A DNA stretch of 64,000 nt from Bacillus sp. REN3 (GTDB lineage: Bacteria; Bacillota; Bacilli; Bacillales; Cytobacillaceae). A program made the position numbers and the translations under genes. The first letter of the stretch is position 1; every line of letters begins with the position of its first letter. The notes under the pieces were generated by a model, which saw only the letters and a program-made list of their open reading frames with translations, ran no database searches and was not told where the DNA came from. The stretch lies in the NCBI RefSeq assembly GCF_017912555.1, contig NZ_JAERSD010000009.1, positions 82,927 to 146,926 of the forward strand. Reading direction: 5' to 3'. Positions 26,101-34,693 of the stretch are shown in pieces.

Positions 26101-26177
26101 AAGGCAAACTTATCGAAAGGTAAGGACGCAAAGCAGCGGGTCTAAGGCATAATTGCTAGGATAGCCGGGCTGCCAAA
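26101..26177 (+). ncRNA. c-di-GMP class I (GEMM) riboswitch
   Basis: The stretch has the GEMM-I blocks in order: GGCAAACTTATCGAAAGGTA (stem with GAAA tetraloop), AGGACGCAAAGC, GGGTCTAAGGC, and the closing AGGATAGCCGGGCTGCC. The tetraloop receptor, the central CGCAAAGC and the GCCGGG(C/T)TGCC strand are all intact. It binds cyclic di-GMP. It is followed by a terminator-like hairpin and then a short gene of unknown function. Confidence 0.93.
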
Positions 26178-26193
26178 AGGAACGGATCAGGGA

Positions 26194-26239
26194 AATGGAC
26201 AATGGTCAAACCGCTTGCTGTGATCATCCCATTCTTTTT
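26194..26239 (+). terminator. Probable riboswitch expression platform (terminator)
   Basis: AATGG-ACA-ATGGTCA pairs with TGATCAT-C-CCATT across a 12-base loop, then CTTTTT. It begins 17 bases after the aptamer. Direction of switching (on or off) is not determined. Confidence 0.6.
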
Positions 26240-26394
26240 GGAAGATTTTAATTTCACGTTTGCCGGGCGCGAAAGAGGATAAATAATACTAAAGTAACTT
26301 GACAGACCAGTCTTTTCGGAGGGGTTTCAGGAATAGCACCGCAAACGTTAATCAATGAATGAAAAAGTTGTGGAAAGGTGGAGGGAATTTGACT

Positions 26395-26613
26395 GTGTTG
26401 TTCGGTACGGTAGAGTATTTTGAGCAGGAAATTGAACACTATCTGGCAGATGTTGCTGAGAAGCAACGGATCAGGGAAGAGATTTATAAAATCCAATCCA
26501 AATTGGAGGATGAACTCCTGCATGATTTCATTTGTGATGAAAAATTAAGGAAAGAGTGCCTGCGAAATTTGGCGGACGCCTTCAATAAATTGAAACAGGA
26601 CTTGGCGGTCTAA
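26395..26613 (+). CDS. Small hypothetical helical protein under c-di-GMP leader
   Basis: A start at GTG 26395 (or TTG 26389 or 26398) follows GGTGGAGGG; an ATG at 26359 lacks a site. The product has about 72 residues, begins MLFGTVEYFEQEIEHYLADV and is acidic and helical with a likely coiled coil ('EKQRIREEIYKIQSKLEDELLHDF'). It has no membrane segment or secretion signal, and I do not recognise a family. It is the first gene downstream of the c-di-GMP riboswitch and is closed by a strong terminator, so it appears to be the only gene in that transcription unit. A link to biofilm or motility is inference from the messenger alone. Confidence 0.65.
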   Translation: MLFGTVEYFEQEIEHYLADVAEKQRIREEIYKIQSKLEDELLHDFICDEKLRKECLRNLADAFNKLKQDLAV

Positions 26614-26620
26614 GGTCGCC

Positions 26621-26668
26621 AGTAATAGAAAAGCCTGCGGAAACAAATCCGCAGGCTTTTCTATTACT
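26621..26668. terminator. Long perfect-stem terminator
   Basis: A 20-bp perfect stem (26621-26640 with 26649-26668) with an eight-base loop; the core is AAGCCTGCGG/CCGCAGGCTT. The T-rich 3' arm (CTTTTCTATTACT) ends the c-di-GMP unit. Confidence 0.9.
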
Positions 26669-26840
26669 CTATCCTATTTTAAATGGCTTCGCCGCCACGA
26701 TGCCGGTCAAGGTTCCTTTGCAGAAGACGCTTGAGGCTTTCTGATTCAAAGAATGTAAGTCAACGAGGACCATTTGTTAAGTTTGAACCGCGGGGAGATT
26801 GGATATGTTTAACTAGAGGCTAGGAAAAGGAGAAATTCAC

Positions 26841-27167
26841 ATGGCAAATAAAGAATACAACAAACTAGTAAGGGACTATTTTCCTGAACTGATGAATCAA
26901 AAGGGAAGGAAAGTTGAAACCGAGGTTCTTGACAATCAAAAATACAGTGAAAAATTAATGGAGAAATTTGATGAGGAGGTTGCCAAATTCAAAAGTGCGG
27001 GTACAGACAGGCTGCTTAGCGAAATCGTCGACTTGCTCGAGGTCGTCTATGCGATTGCTGACAGCCGCGGCATCACTGAATCCGAAGTGGAATTCATGAG
27101 GCAGCTTAAAAAGAATCGCAATGGCGGTTTCAGGAAAAGGCTCATGCTTAAGTCAATTTCGGATTGA
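26841..27167 (+). CDS. MazG/HisE-like nucleotide pyrophosphohydrolase superfamily protein
   Basis: A 108-residue protein with AAAAGGAG upstream. 'YNKLVRDYFPELMNQKGRKVETEVL' and 'YSEKLMEKFDEEVAKF' followed by 'LLSEIVDLLEVVYAIADSRG' follow the pattern of small phosphoribosyl-ATP pyrophosphohydrolase-like, all-alpha NTP pyrophosphatases, in which the ExxE and ExxD acidic pairs bind magnesium. Here EExxKF and EIVDLLE supply candidates. Such proteins cleave non-canonical NTPs or related compounds, but the substrate is unknown. It is unlinked to histidine genes, so it is unlikely to be HisE. Confidence 0.8.
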   Translation: MANKEYNKLVRDYFPELMNQKGRKVETEVLDNQKYSEKLMEKFDEEVAKFKSAGTDRLLSEIVDLLEVVYAIADSRGITESEVEFMRQLKKNRNGGFRKRLMLKSISD

Positions 27168-27173
27168 TCAAAA

Positions 27174-27206
27174 AAATCCCCTCTTTTTAAAAAGTAGAGG
27201 GGATTT
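27174..27206. terminator. Terminator between convergent MazG-like and DoxX genes
   Basis: AAATCCCCTC and GAGGGGATTT arms around TTTTTAAAAAGTA. It can serve both strands. Confidence 0.8.
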
Positions 27207-27222
27207 CGCTTTGCTTTCGGTA

Positions 27223-27738
27223 TTATGCTGTTTTATGTGCCACATCAGGCGCTTGCTTGAAGACAGTCTTGCGGATGAATGGCACTACCCAGCGGTCAAG
27301 GCCGTATTTGCCAGCGTTGTAGCCCGCGAACAGGATGATGAATCCAAGGAAGATGTCAGTTGGGTTATGTGATACAGTTCCGGCAAGGAAGAAAGAGAAG
27401 TTCATCACTAGGCCGAAGAACATGGCAGCAGTAGTCAGGCATCCAAGAATGAGTCCAAGGCCGATCAGGAATTCGCCAAGCGGGACGATGAAGTTGAAAA
27501 GTTCAATATTCGGAAGTGCGAAGCTTTCAAGGAATGATACATACCAGCCGTAAATGACGCTTCCGTCCGGCCCCTTGACAGGATTCGCGACCGCATTTTT
27601 CAAGAAACCAGAAGCATCGAATCCTCCTCCAGTCAATTTTCCCCAACCCGCAGTCAGCCATGAGTAACCAAGATATAAACGTAAGACAGTCAGGATACCA
27701 GCAGCAATATTACTTTCTCTTAACCATTTTGCAACCAT
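27223..27738 (-). CDS. DoxX-family membrane protein, copy 2
   Basis: The ATG at 27738 has TAGGAG eight bases upstream, which gives 171 residues, the same length as copy 1 at 16038-16553. The proteins differ at only a handful of positions (for example YLK/FLK after the GGGFDASG motif, and N/S in 'GPDG-VIYG'). At DNA level the central part is identical over 276 bases, whereas the first 60 coding bases carry 11 mostly silent differences. The upstream region is unrelated to copy 1 and lacks the TGTGAA-N4-TTCACA palindrome. Function as for the family: a quinone-linked or redox membrane component, not defined. Confidence 0.9.
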   Translation of the reverse strand: MVAKWLRESNIAAGILTVLRLYLGYSWLTAGWGKLTGGGFDASGFLKNAVANPVKGPDGSVIYGWYVSFLESFALPNIELFNFIVPLGEFLIGLGLILGCLTTAAMFFGLVMNFSFFLAGTVSHNPTDIFLGFIILFAGYNAGKYGLDRWVVPFIRKTVFKQAPDVAHKTA

Positions 27739-27980
27739 GTTTTTCACTCCTAAATGATTTAATATGAGTACACTTATAAGATAGCAAATTCATTTTCAAA
27801 ATAGGGGATTTCCCGGATGAATTCACAGTATCGTAAAAATGATTTGAACAACTTTTGACAAGTGAATTCTCACATGCCGTATTCTATTGATCTCGCTGAC
27901 TGTTCCCCTTATTTCTTGCAGCATACAGGGAAGGAAATTAGAATAGGGATAAATCAAGAAACCAAGGAAGGGGATTGAAA

Positions 27981-28433
27981 ATGAGCGAGTTATTATTCAA
28001 ACAGTTTGAAATGACCAGAGGGTTTTTCATCAAAGGGGTGGAGGCCATCACCACGGAGCAGGCAAACATTCAGCCGGAGGGCTACAAGAATAATATCCAC
28101 TGGCATATCGGACATGTTTTGACCGTGACGGAGCAATTCATGACGGGGTTTCCGCAAAAATCCGAAGAACTGCCAGTCCATTACCTGGACCTTTTTGGCA
28201 ATGGCACAAGCCCTGCATCATGGGAAGGGAATGTTCCTCCACTCGAGGAGCTGACGGAGCAGTTGAACGGCCAGTTGGAAAGAATCAGAAAAATTCCCGC
28301 TGAGCGCTTTAACAAGAAACTGAAAAAACCTTTTCTTGGCCTTGAAACATTTGGCGAGCTTGCAAACCTGTCTTTGTACCATGAATCCCATCATCTTGGC
28401 CAGATCCATGCCATGAAGAGATTGGTTGATTGA
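27981..28433 (+). CDS. DinB-family putative metal-dependent protein
   Basis: The ATG at 27981 has AAGGAAGGGG upstream; a TTG two codons earlier is possible. The 150-residue product is a four-helix bundle of the DinB/YfiT type. The metal-binding histidines expected for the family are visible in 'IHWHIGHVLTVTEQF' and in 'SLYHESHHLGQIHAMKRL'. Members include damage-inducible proteins and thiol (bacillithiol) S-transferases. Which activity applies cannot be seen. No neighbour gives a clue. Confidence 0.85.
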   Translation: MSELLFKQFEMTRGFFIKGVEAITTEQANIQPEGYKNNIHWHIGHVLTVTEQFMTGFPQKSEELPVHYLDLFGNGTSPASWEGNVPPLEELTEQLNGQLERIRKIPAERFNKKLKKPFLGLETFGELANLSLYHESHHLGQIHAMKRLVD

Positions 28434-28610
28434 TAGAGAGGAAAACGATGTATCATTGTCCGCTTTTTTTTTTGATAATGCACCTCGTTGTTCAATAAGG
28501 TCAGTCCTGCTCCGCAGTACTGAGATTCCCCATGCAGCGTCCCATCGATTGTCCCGGGACTTTATGAGAAGAAAGGAGCAGGCGCGCATTTTCAAAAAGG
28601 AGGAGAAAAG

Positions 28611-29021
28611 ATGCACGATCCTATGGATTGTCCATACTGTAATCTATTGGCGGACGACCAGCAGCAAATCGTTCTTGTGAATGGAACATGCTGCTTCATC
28701 CAGAAAGAATCAGAGCAGCAGATCCTGCAGGGAAGCGGCCTGATCATTCCTAAAGAGCATAGGGAAAATGTATTCGAATTGACGGACCAGGAGTGGAGCG
28801 ATACAAGAGAACTTCTTTTACAAGCAAAGCAGCTGCTCGACCAGACATACTCGCCGAATGGCTACAGTGTCGGATGGAATACAGGCGAGACTGGCGGCCA
28901 GCATATTTTCCACGCCCATCTCCACGTCATTCCCAGATTCAAAGATGAACCATATGCTGGAAAGGGAATCAGGTACTGGATCAAACAGGAAGCGAATAAG
29001 CGGCATTCAAGCCACGATTGA
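28611..29021 (+). CDS. HIT-family nucleotide hydrolase/transferase
   Basis: A 136-residue protein preceded by AAAGGAGGAGAAAAG. The N-terminal pair of Cys in 'DCPYCNLLADD' is a zinc site common in HIT proteins. The histidine triad HAHLHVIPR near residues 101-109 is intact. The enzyme would hydrolyse dinucleoside polyphosphates or nucleotidyl esters. The short intergenic region upstream (28434-28610) contains a T-run but no recognisable gene. A hairpin terminator follows. Confidence 0.9.
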   Translation: MHDPMDCPYCNLLADDQQQIVLVNGTCCFIQKESEQQILQGSGLIIPKEHRENVFELTDQEWSDTRELLLQAKQLLDQTYSPNGYSVGWNTGETGGQHIFHAHLHVIPRFKDEPYAGKGIRYWIKQEANKRHSSHD

Positions 29022-29022
29022 T

Positions 29023-29050
29023 AGAGGCATCCAAAGGATGTCTCTTTCTT
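29023..29050 (+). terminator. Terminator after HIT gene
   Basis: AGAGGCATCC-AAA-GGATGTCTCT followed by TTCTTT. Confidence 0.75.
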
Positions 29051-29244
29051 TGCATCTACTTATTAAAAAAATGCATCTTTTTACACAGGATGGTTGTCAT
29101 GGATTTCCAGACGCTAGCCTGCTTGTTGGGCCTTATGTGGTATAGACATCTATACTAAAATTCCGATAGTCTAAAGGTAACATCATGAAAGCCTTTTCAA
29201 AGATTCGAAATTGATGAGAGCGTATGCTCAGAAAAGGAGGAAGT

Positions 29245-30939
29245 ATGAAGAAGAGACATTTATCAATCGCCTTAGCCGCTGTGCTATGCACTGGAGCCAT
29301 CATTCCTGCGGCATATGCAGCAAACGGCCAGGGACCCGGGCCCTCAATGGAAACAAGGGAGGTGAAAGCTGGCTCGCCAAAAGCACATCTGGTCTTTTCA
29401 TGGGACAGTCCTGGGCCAATCTCTCCTGTCCTCCACAAAGGATCTGTCACCGGTGCTGGCATGGTCCAGGCTCCGCTTGATGAAATTGACGGGCACATGG
29501 AAAAGATGATTGCTGACCGGGTGATGCCGGGCGCGGTGGCTTTTGTCGCCAGACGAGGCCATATCGTCAAGCATGAGGCTTATGGATATGCATACAGATA
29601 TTCCGATGATAAACCAACTGAAGCAACCGATCCCGTCAGGATGCAAGGGGATACGATATTCGACCTTGCTTCAATCAGCAAAATTTTCACAACAACTGCT
29701 GCGATGATCCTTTATGAACAAGGAAAATTCGGATTAGACGACAGAGTGGCAGAGCACATTCCTGAATTCGCTGCGAACGGCAAGGAAGAGGTAACCATTA
29801 GGCAGCTGATGACCCATACCTCAGGATTAGCCGCATGGATCCCCCTCTACACGAAAGGGACCAGCCGTGAAGACAGGATCGGCTTAGTCCTGAATCAGCC
29901 GTTAAGCAATCAGCCAGGCAGCAAGTATACATACAGCGATCTTAACATGATTACGCTCGGTGTCCTGATTGAACGTCTTTCCGGCAAAAGGCAGGATGAA
30001 TTTGTAAAAGAATTCATAACAGATCCGCTCAATATGAAAGATACAATGTACAATCCGCCAGAGACCCTTAAAAATAGGATCGCCGCTACTGAATATCAGC
30101 CATGGACCAGCAGGGACATCGTCTGGGGAGAAGTACATGACGAAAATGCATGGTCGCTCGGTGGTGTCGCAGGACATGCAGGTGTTTTTTCAACTGCGGA
30201 AGATCTCGCCAAGCTGGCCCATATGTATTTAAATGATGGCCGTTATGGGAACGTACAGTTGCTCAGGCCAGAGACAGTGCGAATGCTCGTTAAAAATCAA
30301 ATTCCTGAGTTTCCTGGGAATGACCATGGCTTGGGATGGGAACTTGCCCAGGGCTGGTTCATGGATGCCTTGTCTGAGGGATCGACACTCGGCCACACAG
30401 GTTACACAGGTACTTCGATCGTTGTGAACAGGAACAATGGCACGATTGCAATCTTGCTTACAAACAGGGTCCATCCAACGAGAAACACTGTTTCTACGAA
30501 TGTTGCACGCAGGCAGCTTGCCAGACAGGTTGCAGACGCGATTTCTGTCCAGATTCCCGATGGTTCTGCATGGTTTTCGGGCTATGGGGATAAGTTGCAG
30601 CGGACATTGACAGCGGAAGTGGAGCTTGACAAACCAGCTAAACTTTCATTTGATACATGGTACCGTATTGAGGAGAATGCTGACTATGGCCATGTCGAAA
30701 TCTCCAAAGATGGCGTGGAATGGGAGCAGAGGGCTGCTTTTACAGGGAGCAGCATAGATTGGAAAACGGTTGAAGCTGAAATTCCTGTGACGACGAAATT
30801 CATCCGATTCCGCTACGAAACAGACAGCAACACAAATGGCCGCGGCTGGTATGCTGATCGAATCAAACTCGAAACCTCTGATGGAACATTGATGGACGCC
30901 GTTTTTTCCGGAGATGGATGGGAACAGCGGAATCATTGA
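29245..30939 (+). CDS. amiE: AmiE-like secreted serine hydrolase with C-terminal extra domain
   Basis: The ATG at 29245 follows AAAGGAGGAAGT and starts a signal peptide (MKKRHLSIALAAVLCTGAII, cut near AYA-AN). The 564-residue product has a beta-lactamase/PBP4*-type domain with SISK (Ser143, Lys146) as SxxK, 'YTYSDLNM' as the Y-x-N region, and 'LGHTGYTG' as the HTG motif. B. subtilis AmiE (YbbE), which removes L-Ala-peptides from MurNAc, is of this family and precedes nagZ and namZ, as here. Residues from about 435 on form an extra beta-rich domain ('LSFDTWYRIEENADYGHVEISKDGVEWEQ', 'FIRFRYETDSNTNGRGWYADRI') of the type seen in secreted proteases, perhaps for binding. Amidase activity is inferred from context. 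Confidence 0.82.
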   Translation: MKKRHLSIALAAVLCTGAIIPAAYAANGQGPGPSMETREVKAGSPKAHLVFSWDSPGPISPVLHKGSVTGAGMVQAPLDEIDGHMEKMIADRVMPGAVAFVARRGHIVKHEAYGYAYRYSDDKPTEATDPVRMQGDTIFDLASISKIFTTTAAMILYEQGKFGLDDRVAEHIPEFAANGKEEVTIRQLMTHTSGLAAWIPLYTKGTSREDRIGLVLNQPLSNQPGSKYTYSDLNMITLGVLIERLSGKRQDEFVKEFITDPLNMKDTMYNPPETLKNRIAATEYQPWTSRDIVWGEVHDENAWSLGGVAGHAGVFSTAEDLAKLAHMYLNDGRYGNVQLLRPETVRMLVKNQIPEFPGNDHGLGWELAQGWFMDALSEGSTLGHTGYTGTSIVVNRNNGTIAILLTNRVHPTRNTVSTNVARRQLARQVADAISVQIPDGSAWFSGYGDKLQRTLTAEVELDKPAKLSFDTWYRIEENADYGHVEISKDGVEWEQRAAFTGSSIDWKTVEAEIPVTTKFIRFRYETDSNTNGRGWYADRIKLETSDGTLMDAVFSGDGWEQRNH

Positions 30940-30981
30940 TTCCTGAGGATAGGACAAAATACGAAGATGGAGGAGATCCAG

Positions 30982-33096
30982 ATGAAACAATGGAGTAAAT
31001 TATTCATTTGCTCACTTGTCTTCCTGCTAGCTTTTTCACAGTTGTTGATTGCCACTCCTGCGGAAAAGGCGAAAGCAGAAGAAAGTAAAGTGAAGGACCT
31101 TGTTATCTATCAGAATATCCCGGAAGCTGAGCCCGAAATCAAGGACGGGAAAATCCTTTTGAAGGCTCTTCGCGTATACGATGAAGGGAATTTTGTGGAA
31201 ATTTCTGAAGGTCTTACATGGAAATCGGCCAATAAAAACGTAGCTGTGGTTGATCAGGATGGGATCGTCCATTTTACCGGCCAAACTGGCACAACCTTCA
31301 TTTCCGTTTCCGATGGTGTACATGAAGACCGGATTGCTCTTGATTATAAGGTGAATCCTGCTCTGGCCGGGCAGAAAGGAAAGCCTTCAGCAGAAGCGAA
31401 AGTGGTCAAACAAGTAGGCAAGAAATACGATGTCATCGGATTTGCAGTCGATAGGATGACTCTGGAAGAAAAAATCGGACAAATGCTGATGCCTGATTTC
31501 CGCAAATGGAACGGCAAAGATGTGACAGAAATGCTGCCGGAAATCGAAAGCCTCGTTAAAAAATACCATTTAGGCGGCGTGATTCTTTTCCGCGAAAATG
31601 TCGTCACTACGGAACAGACTGCGCGCCTAGTTTCACAATATCAGGATGCTGCCGAAAAGTTCGGGCTGCTGATGACTATTGACCAGGAAGGCGGGATCGT
31701 GACACGGCTTCAATCAGGAACCGATATGCCAGGCAATATGGCGCTTGGGGCAACCCGTTCACCTGAAGTTGCCAGGAATGTTGGCAATGCGATTGGCAAA
31801 GAGCTCGCGTCACTCGGCATCAACATGAACTTCGCCCCAGTCATGGATGTCAACAACAACCCTGACAACCCTGTCATCGGTGTCCGCTCTTTCAGCGAGG
31901 ATCCACAGCTTGTCGCCGACCTGGGGGTAGCCTACACGAAAGGGCTTCAGGAAGCAGGAGTAGCTGCGACGGCTAAGCATTTCCCTGGTCATGGCGATAC
32001 AGCCGAAGATTCACATCTAGGCTTGCCAGAAGTACCGCATGAAAAAGAACGTTTGAAAAATGTCGAGCTTTACCCGTTCCAAAAAGGAATGGAAGAAGGA
32101 ATCGATGCAATCATGACGGGCCACGTTACGTTTCCGAAAATAGATGGTACAAAGGCAATTTCCAGGAAAACTGGAGAAGAAATCGCGATTCCGGCAACGC
32201 TTTCTTACAAGGTGCTGACAGAGTTGATGCGGGAAGAAATGGGTTATCAGGGAGTCATCACGACAGACGCAATGAACATGAAAGCGATCGCTGACCATTT
32301 TGGACCAGTGGATGCGGCTATCCGCGCAGTCAAGGCTGGAACCGATATCGTTCTCATGCCTATTGGACTTGAAGAGGTGGCTACAGGGCTTTTGGAATCT
32401 GTGAAAGCCGGTGAAATTCCTGAGGAGCGGATTGAAGCATCCGCCAAAAGGATCTTGACCCTGAAAGTGAAACGCGGAGTTTTCAAACAAGAAAATCCGC
32501 TGCCGGTTGATAAAAAGGTAGCCAATGCCCTCCAGGTTGTTGGATCGCCAGAACATAAACAAATCGAAAAGGAAGCTGCGGAAAAATCGATCACATTGGT
32601 GAAAAACGAAACAGGATTGCCGCTGAACTTAAGTAGCAGTGATGAGATTGTCGTGATTGGCAATACCTACATCAATGATCTTGGAAGTGCAATCCAAAAG
32701 CGCCATGCGCGGACTGCGGTGATTGCCACAACCTCCTACCAGCTGACAGAAGCGCAATTGGAAAAAGCAAAGAACGCCAAAGCTGTCATAATAGGGACGT
32801 ATACCTTCAATGTCATCGGCCGTTCCCCTTCGAGTGCGCAAATGAAGATGGTGAACCAGTTGATTGAAGCAGTCGACGCTCCAGTGATAGGAGTAGCCAT
32901 CCGTAATCCATACGACATAATGGCCTATCCGGAAGTAGACGCCTATATTACCCAGTATGGATTCAGGAGGGCGAGCTTTGAAGCGACTGCAGGTGTATTG
33001 TTTGGCGAATTTTCACCAACCGGGAAACTTCCTGTCACCATTCCAGGATTGGCAGGCGGAGTGCTTTACAGCTTTGGACACGGATTGAACTATTGA
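30982..33096 (+). CDS. nagZ: Secreted beta-N-acetylglucosaminidase, NagZ (GH3)
   Basis: The ATG at 30982 has GGAGGAG upstream. The 704-residue product has a signal peptide (residues 1-33), an Ig-like BIG2-type domain at about 60-125 ('GLTWKSANKNVAVVDQDGIVHF'), the GH3 barrel at about 155-520 and a GH3 C-terminal domain to the end. The NagZ motif KHFPGHGDT is at 332-340, providing the His acid/base dyad, and the nucleophile Asp429 lies in TTDAMNM. It cuts terminal GlcNAc from muropeptide fragments outside the cell. It lies between amiE- and namZ-like genes. The BIG2-type insertion is not present in every NagZ and may help wall binding. Confidence 0.93.
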   Translation: MKQWSKLFICSLVFLLAFSQLLIATPAEKAKAEESKVKDLVIYQNIPEAEPEIKDGKILLKALRVYDEGNFVEISEGLTWKSANKNVAVVDQDGIVHFTGQTGTTFISVSDGVHEDRIALDYKVNPALAGQKGKPSAEAKVVKQVGKKYDVIGFAVDRMTLEEKIGQMLMPDFRKWNGKDVTEMLPEIESLVKKYHLGGVILFRENVVTTEQTARLVSQYQDAAEKFGLLMTIDQEGGIVTRLQSGTDMPGNMALGATRSPEVARNVGNAIGKELASLGINMNFAPVMDVNNNPDNPVIGVRSFSEDPQLVADLGVAYTKGLQEAGVAATAKHFPGHGDTAEDSHLGLPEVPHEKERLKNVELYPFQKGMEEGIDAIMTGHVTFPKIDGTKAISRKTGEEIAIPATLSYKVLTELMREEMGYQGVITTDAMNMKAIADHFGPVDAAIRAVKAGTDIVLMPIGLEEVATGLLESVKAGEIPEERIEASAKRILTLKVKRGVFKQENPLPVDKKVANALQVVGSPEHKQIEKEAAEKSITLVKNETGLPLNLSSSDEIVVIGNTYINDLGSAIQKRHARTAVIATTSYQLTEAQLEKAKNAKAVIIGTYTFNVIGRSPSSAQMKMVNQLIEAVDAPVIGVAIRNPYDIMAYPEVDAYITQYGFRRASFEATAGVLFGEFSPTGKLPVTIPGLAGGVLYSFGHGLNY

Positions 33097-33367
33097 ATGA
33101 TGCATTACTGACGATGCCAAGAGAGCGTTTGGGAACCCGCACAGAAAACGGCAATAGATATACTTTGGCACCTAATGTGGAAAACAACGGCGCTATTGGC
33201 TCAAAATGAAACTTTCCGGTATCCGAAGAGGAAAGTTGCTGAAGATTAATCGGCCTTTAAGAAATTGAATCTATTGAATACCGGATGAAACCGGAATGTA
33301 AGGATGATTCAGAAGGCATGTTTTTATAAAATATGCCTTCTAGTCCAAAAAAATAGGAGTGGTTAGA

Positions 33368-34630
33368 TTGAAAAAGTGGCTGGTCTCTATCCTTGCTACA
33401 CTCTTGATTCTCTCCTCTTTGACCGTGGCCATGGCAAACCATGACAATGGCAATGGGAAAAGCCAAGAGCATAAAAAATTCCAGGTTGGCGCAGAAGCTC
33501 TTTTACAGAAGCATAAGGATTTGATCAAAGGGAAGCGTGTTGGTTTGATCACGAATCCAACTGGAATCGATCAAAACCTGAACAGTGTTGTGGATCTATT
33601 ATTCAATGATCCGGATGTTGAATTGACGGCGTTGTACGGTCCAGAGCACGGGGTAAGGGGCAGCGCCCAGGCGGGGCAGTATGTCGAGTATTATATTGAT
33701 GAAAAGACCGGCTTGCCGGTTTACAGCCTGTATGGCAAGACAAAAAAGCCAACACCGGAAATGCTTGAAAATATTGATGTCCTGTTGTTTGATATCCAGG
33801 ATGTCGGGACAAGGTTCTATACTTATATTTATACGATGGCCTATGCGATGGAGGCAGCAAAAGAGAACAATATTCCATTTATCGTCCTTGACCGGCCGAA
33901 TCCTCTTGGAGGGACGAAAGTCGAAGGTCCAGTTCTTGATCCGAAGTATAAATCTTTCGTGGGAAATTACCCGATTCCGCTGCGCCATGGCATGACAGTG
34001 GGTGAATTGGCGAAGCTTTTTAACGAAGAGTTTTCAATCGATGCGGACTTGACTGTTGTAGAAATGAATGGCTGGAAACGCAATATGTATTATGACGGGA
34101 CTCCGCTTGAGTTTGTTCCGCCATCACCTAATATGCCAACACTTGAAACGGCACTTGTCTATCCTGGTGCAGCATTGATCGAAGGAACGAATGTTTCGGA
34201 AGGAAGAGGGACGACAAAGCCTTTTGAATTAATCGGCGCACCATTCATCAATTCTGATGACCTGGCGGCTGAACTGAATTCTTTGAATCTTCCAGGAGTC
34301 AAGTTCAGGGCAGCCTCGTTCATTCCTAGTTTTTCGAAGCATGCAGGCACGCTGTCGCATGGGATCCAGATCCATATCACCGATCGGAATTCTTTTAAAC
34401 CAGTTGACACTGGCCTGCATATCGTAAAAACAATCCACGATATGTACCCTGACCATTTCCAGTTCAGGGCAGAAGACAGCAAAGGAATTTCCTTCTTCGA
34501 TCTATTGACCGGGAATGGCTGGATCAGGGAGGGAATCGAAAACGGACAATCGGTAGAAGAAATGAAGGCCCAATGGGAAGATGGGTTAAATGAGTTCAAG
34601 CAGGTAAGGGAAAAATACCTGATTTATTAA
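33368..34630 (+). CDS. namZ: Exo-beta-N-acetylmuramidase NamZ (DUF1343)
   Basis: TTG at 33368 is chosen because AGGAG is nine bases upstream and the signal peptide starts here (MKKWLVSILATLLILSSLTV). The 420-residue product has the DUF1343 sequence: 'KRVGLITNPTGIDQNLNSVVDLLF', 'LTALYGPEHGVRGSAQAGQ', 'LLFDIQDVGTRFYTYIYTM', 'DRPNPLGGTKVEGP' and 'YPGAALIEGTNVSEGRGTTKPFE'. B. subtilis NamZ (YbbC) removes terminal MurNAc from peptidoglycan fragments. With amiE and nagZ it makes a set able to degrade wall fragments stepwise. MurNAc uptake and etherase genes (murP, murQ, murR) are not in the window. Confidence 0.92.
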   Translation: MKKWLVSILATLLILSSLTVAMANHDNGNGKSQEHKKFQVGAEALLQKHKDLIKGKRVGLITNPTGIDQNLNSVVDLLFNDPDVELTALYGPEHGVRGSAQAGQYVEYYIDEKTGLPVYSLYGKTKKPTPEMLENIDVLLFDIQDVGTRFYTYIYTMAYAMEAAKENNIPFIVLDRPNPLGGTKVEGPVLDPKYKSFVGNYPIPLRHGMTVGELAKLFNEEFSIDADLTVVEMNGWKRNMYYDGTPLEFVPPSPNMPTLETALVYPGAALIEGTNVSEGRGTTKPFELIGAPFINSDDLAAELNSLNLPGVKFRAASFIPSFSKHAGTLSHGIQIHITDRNSFKPVDTGLHIVKTIHDMYPDHFQFRAEDSKGISFFDLLTGNGWIREGIENGQSVEEMKAQWEDGLNEFKQVREKYLIY

Positions 34631-34640
34631 ACAAGCAGAA

Positions 34641-34672
34641 ACAGCCGCTGATCTCTCCAGCGGCTGTTTTTC
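34641..34672 (+). terminator. Terminator after amiE-nagZ-namZ
   Basis: ACAGCCGCTG and CAGCGGCTGT arms with a seven-base loop, then TTTTT. Confidence 0.93.
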
Positions 34673-34693
34673 TGTGAAAGCTGTCCTATTCTG

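Noticed and set aside
27739..27980. Second redox operator upstream of DoxX copy 2
   Set aside because: GTGAATTCTCAC near 27862 is not a matching palindrome for Rex or FNR, and GATGAATTCACA is only partial.
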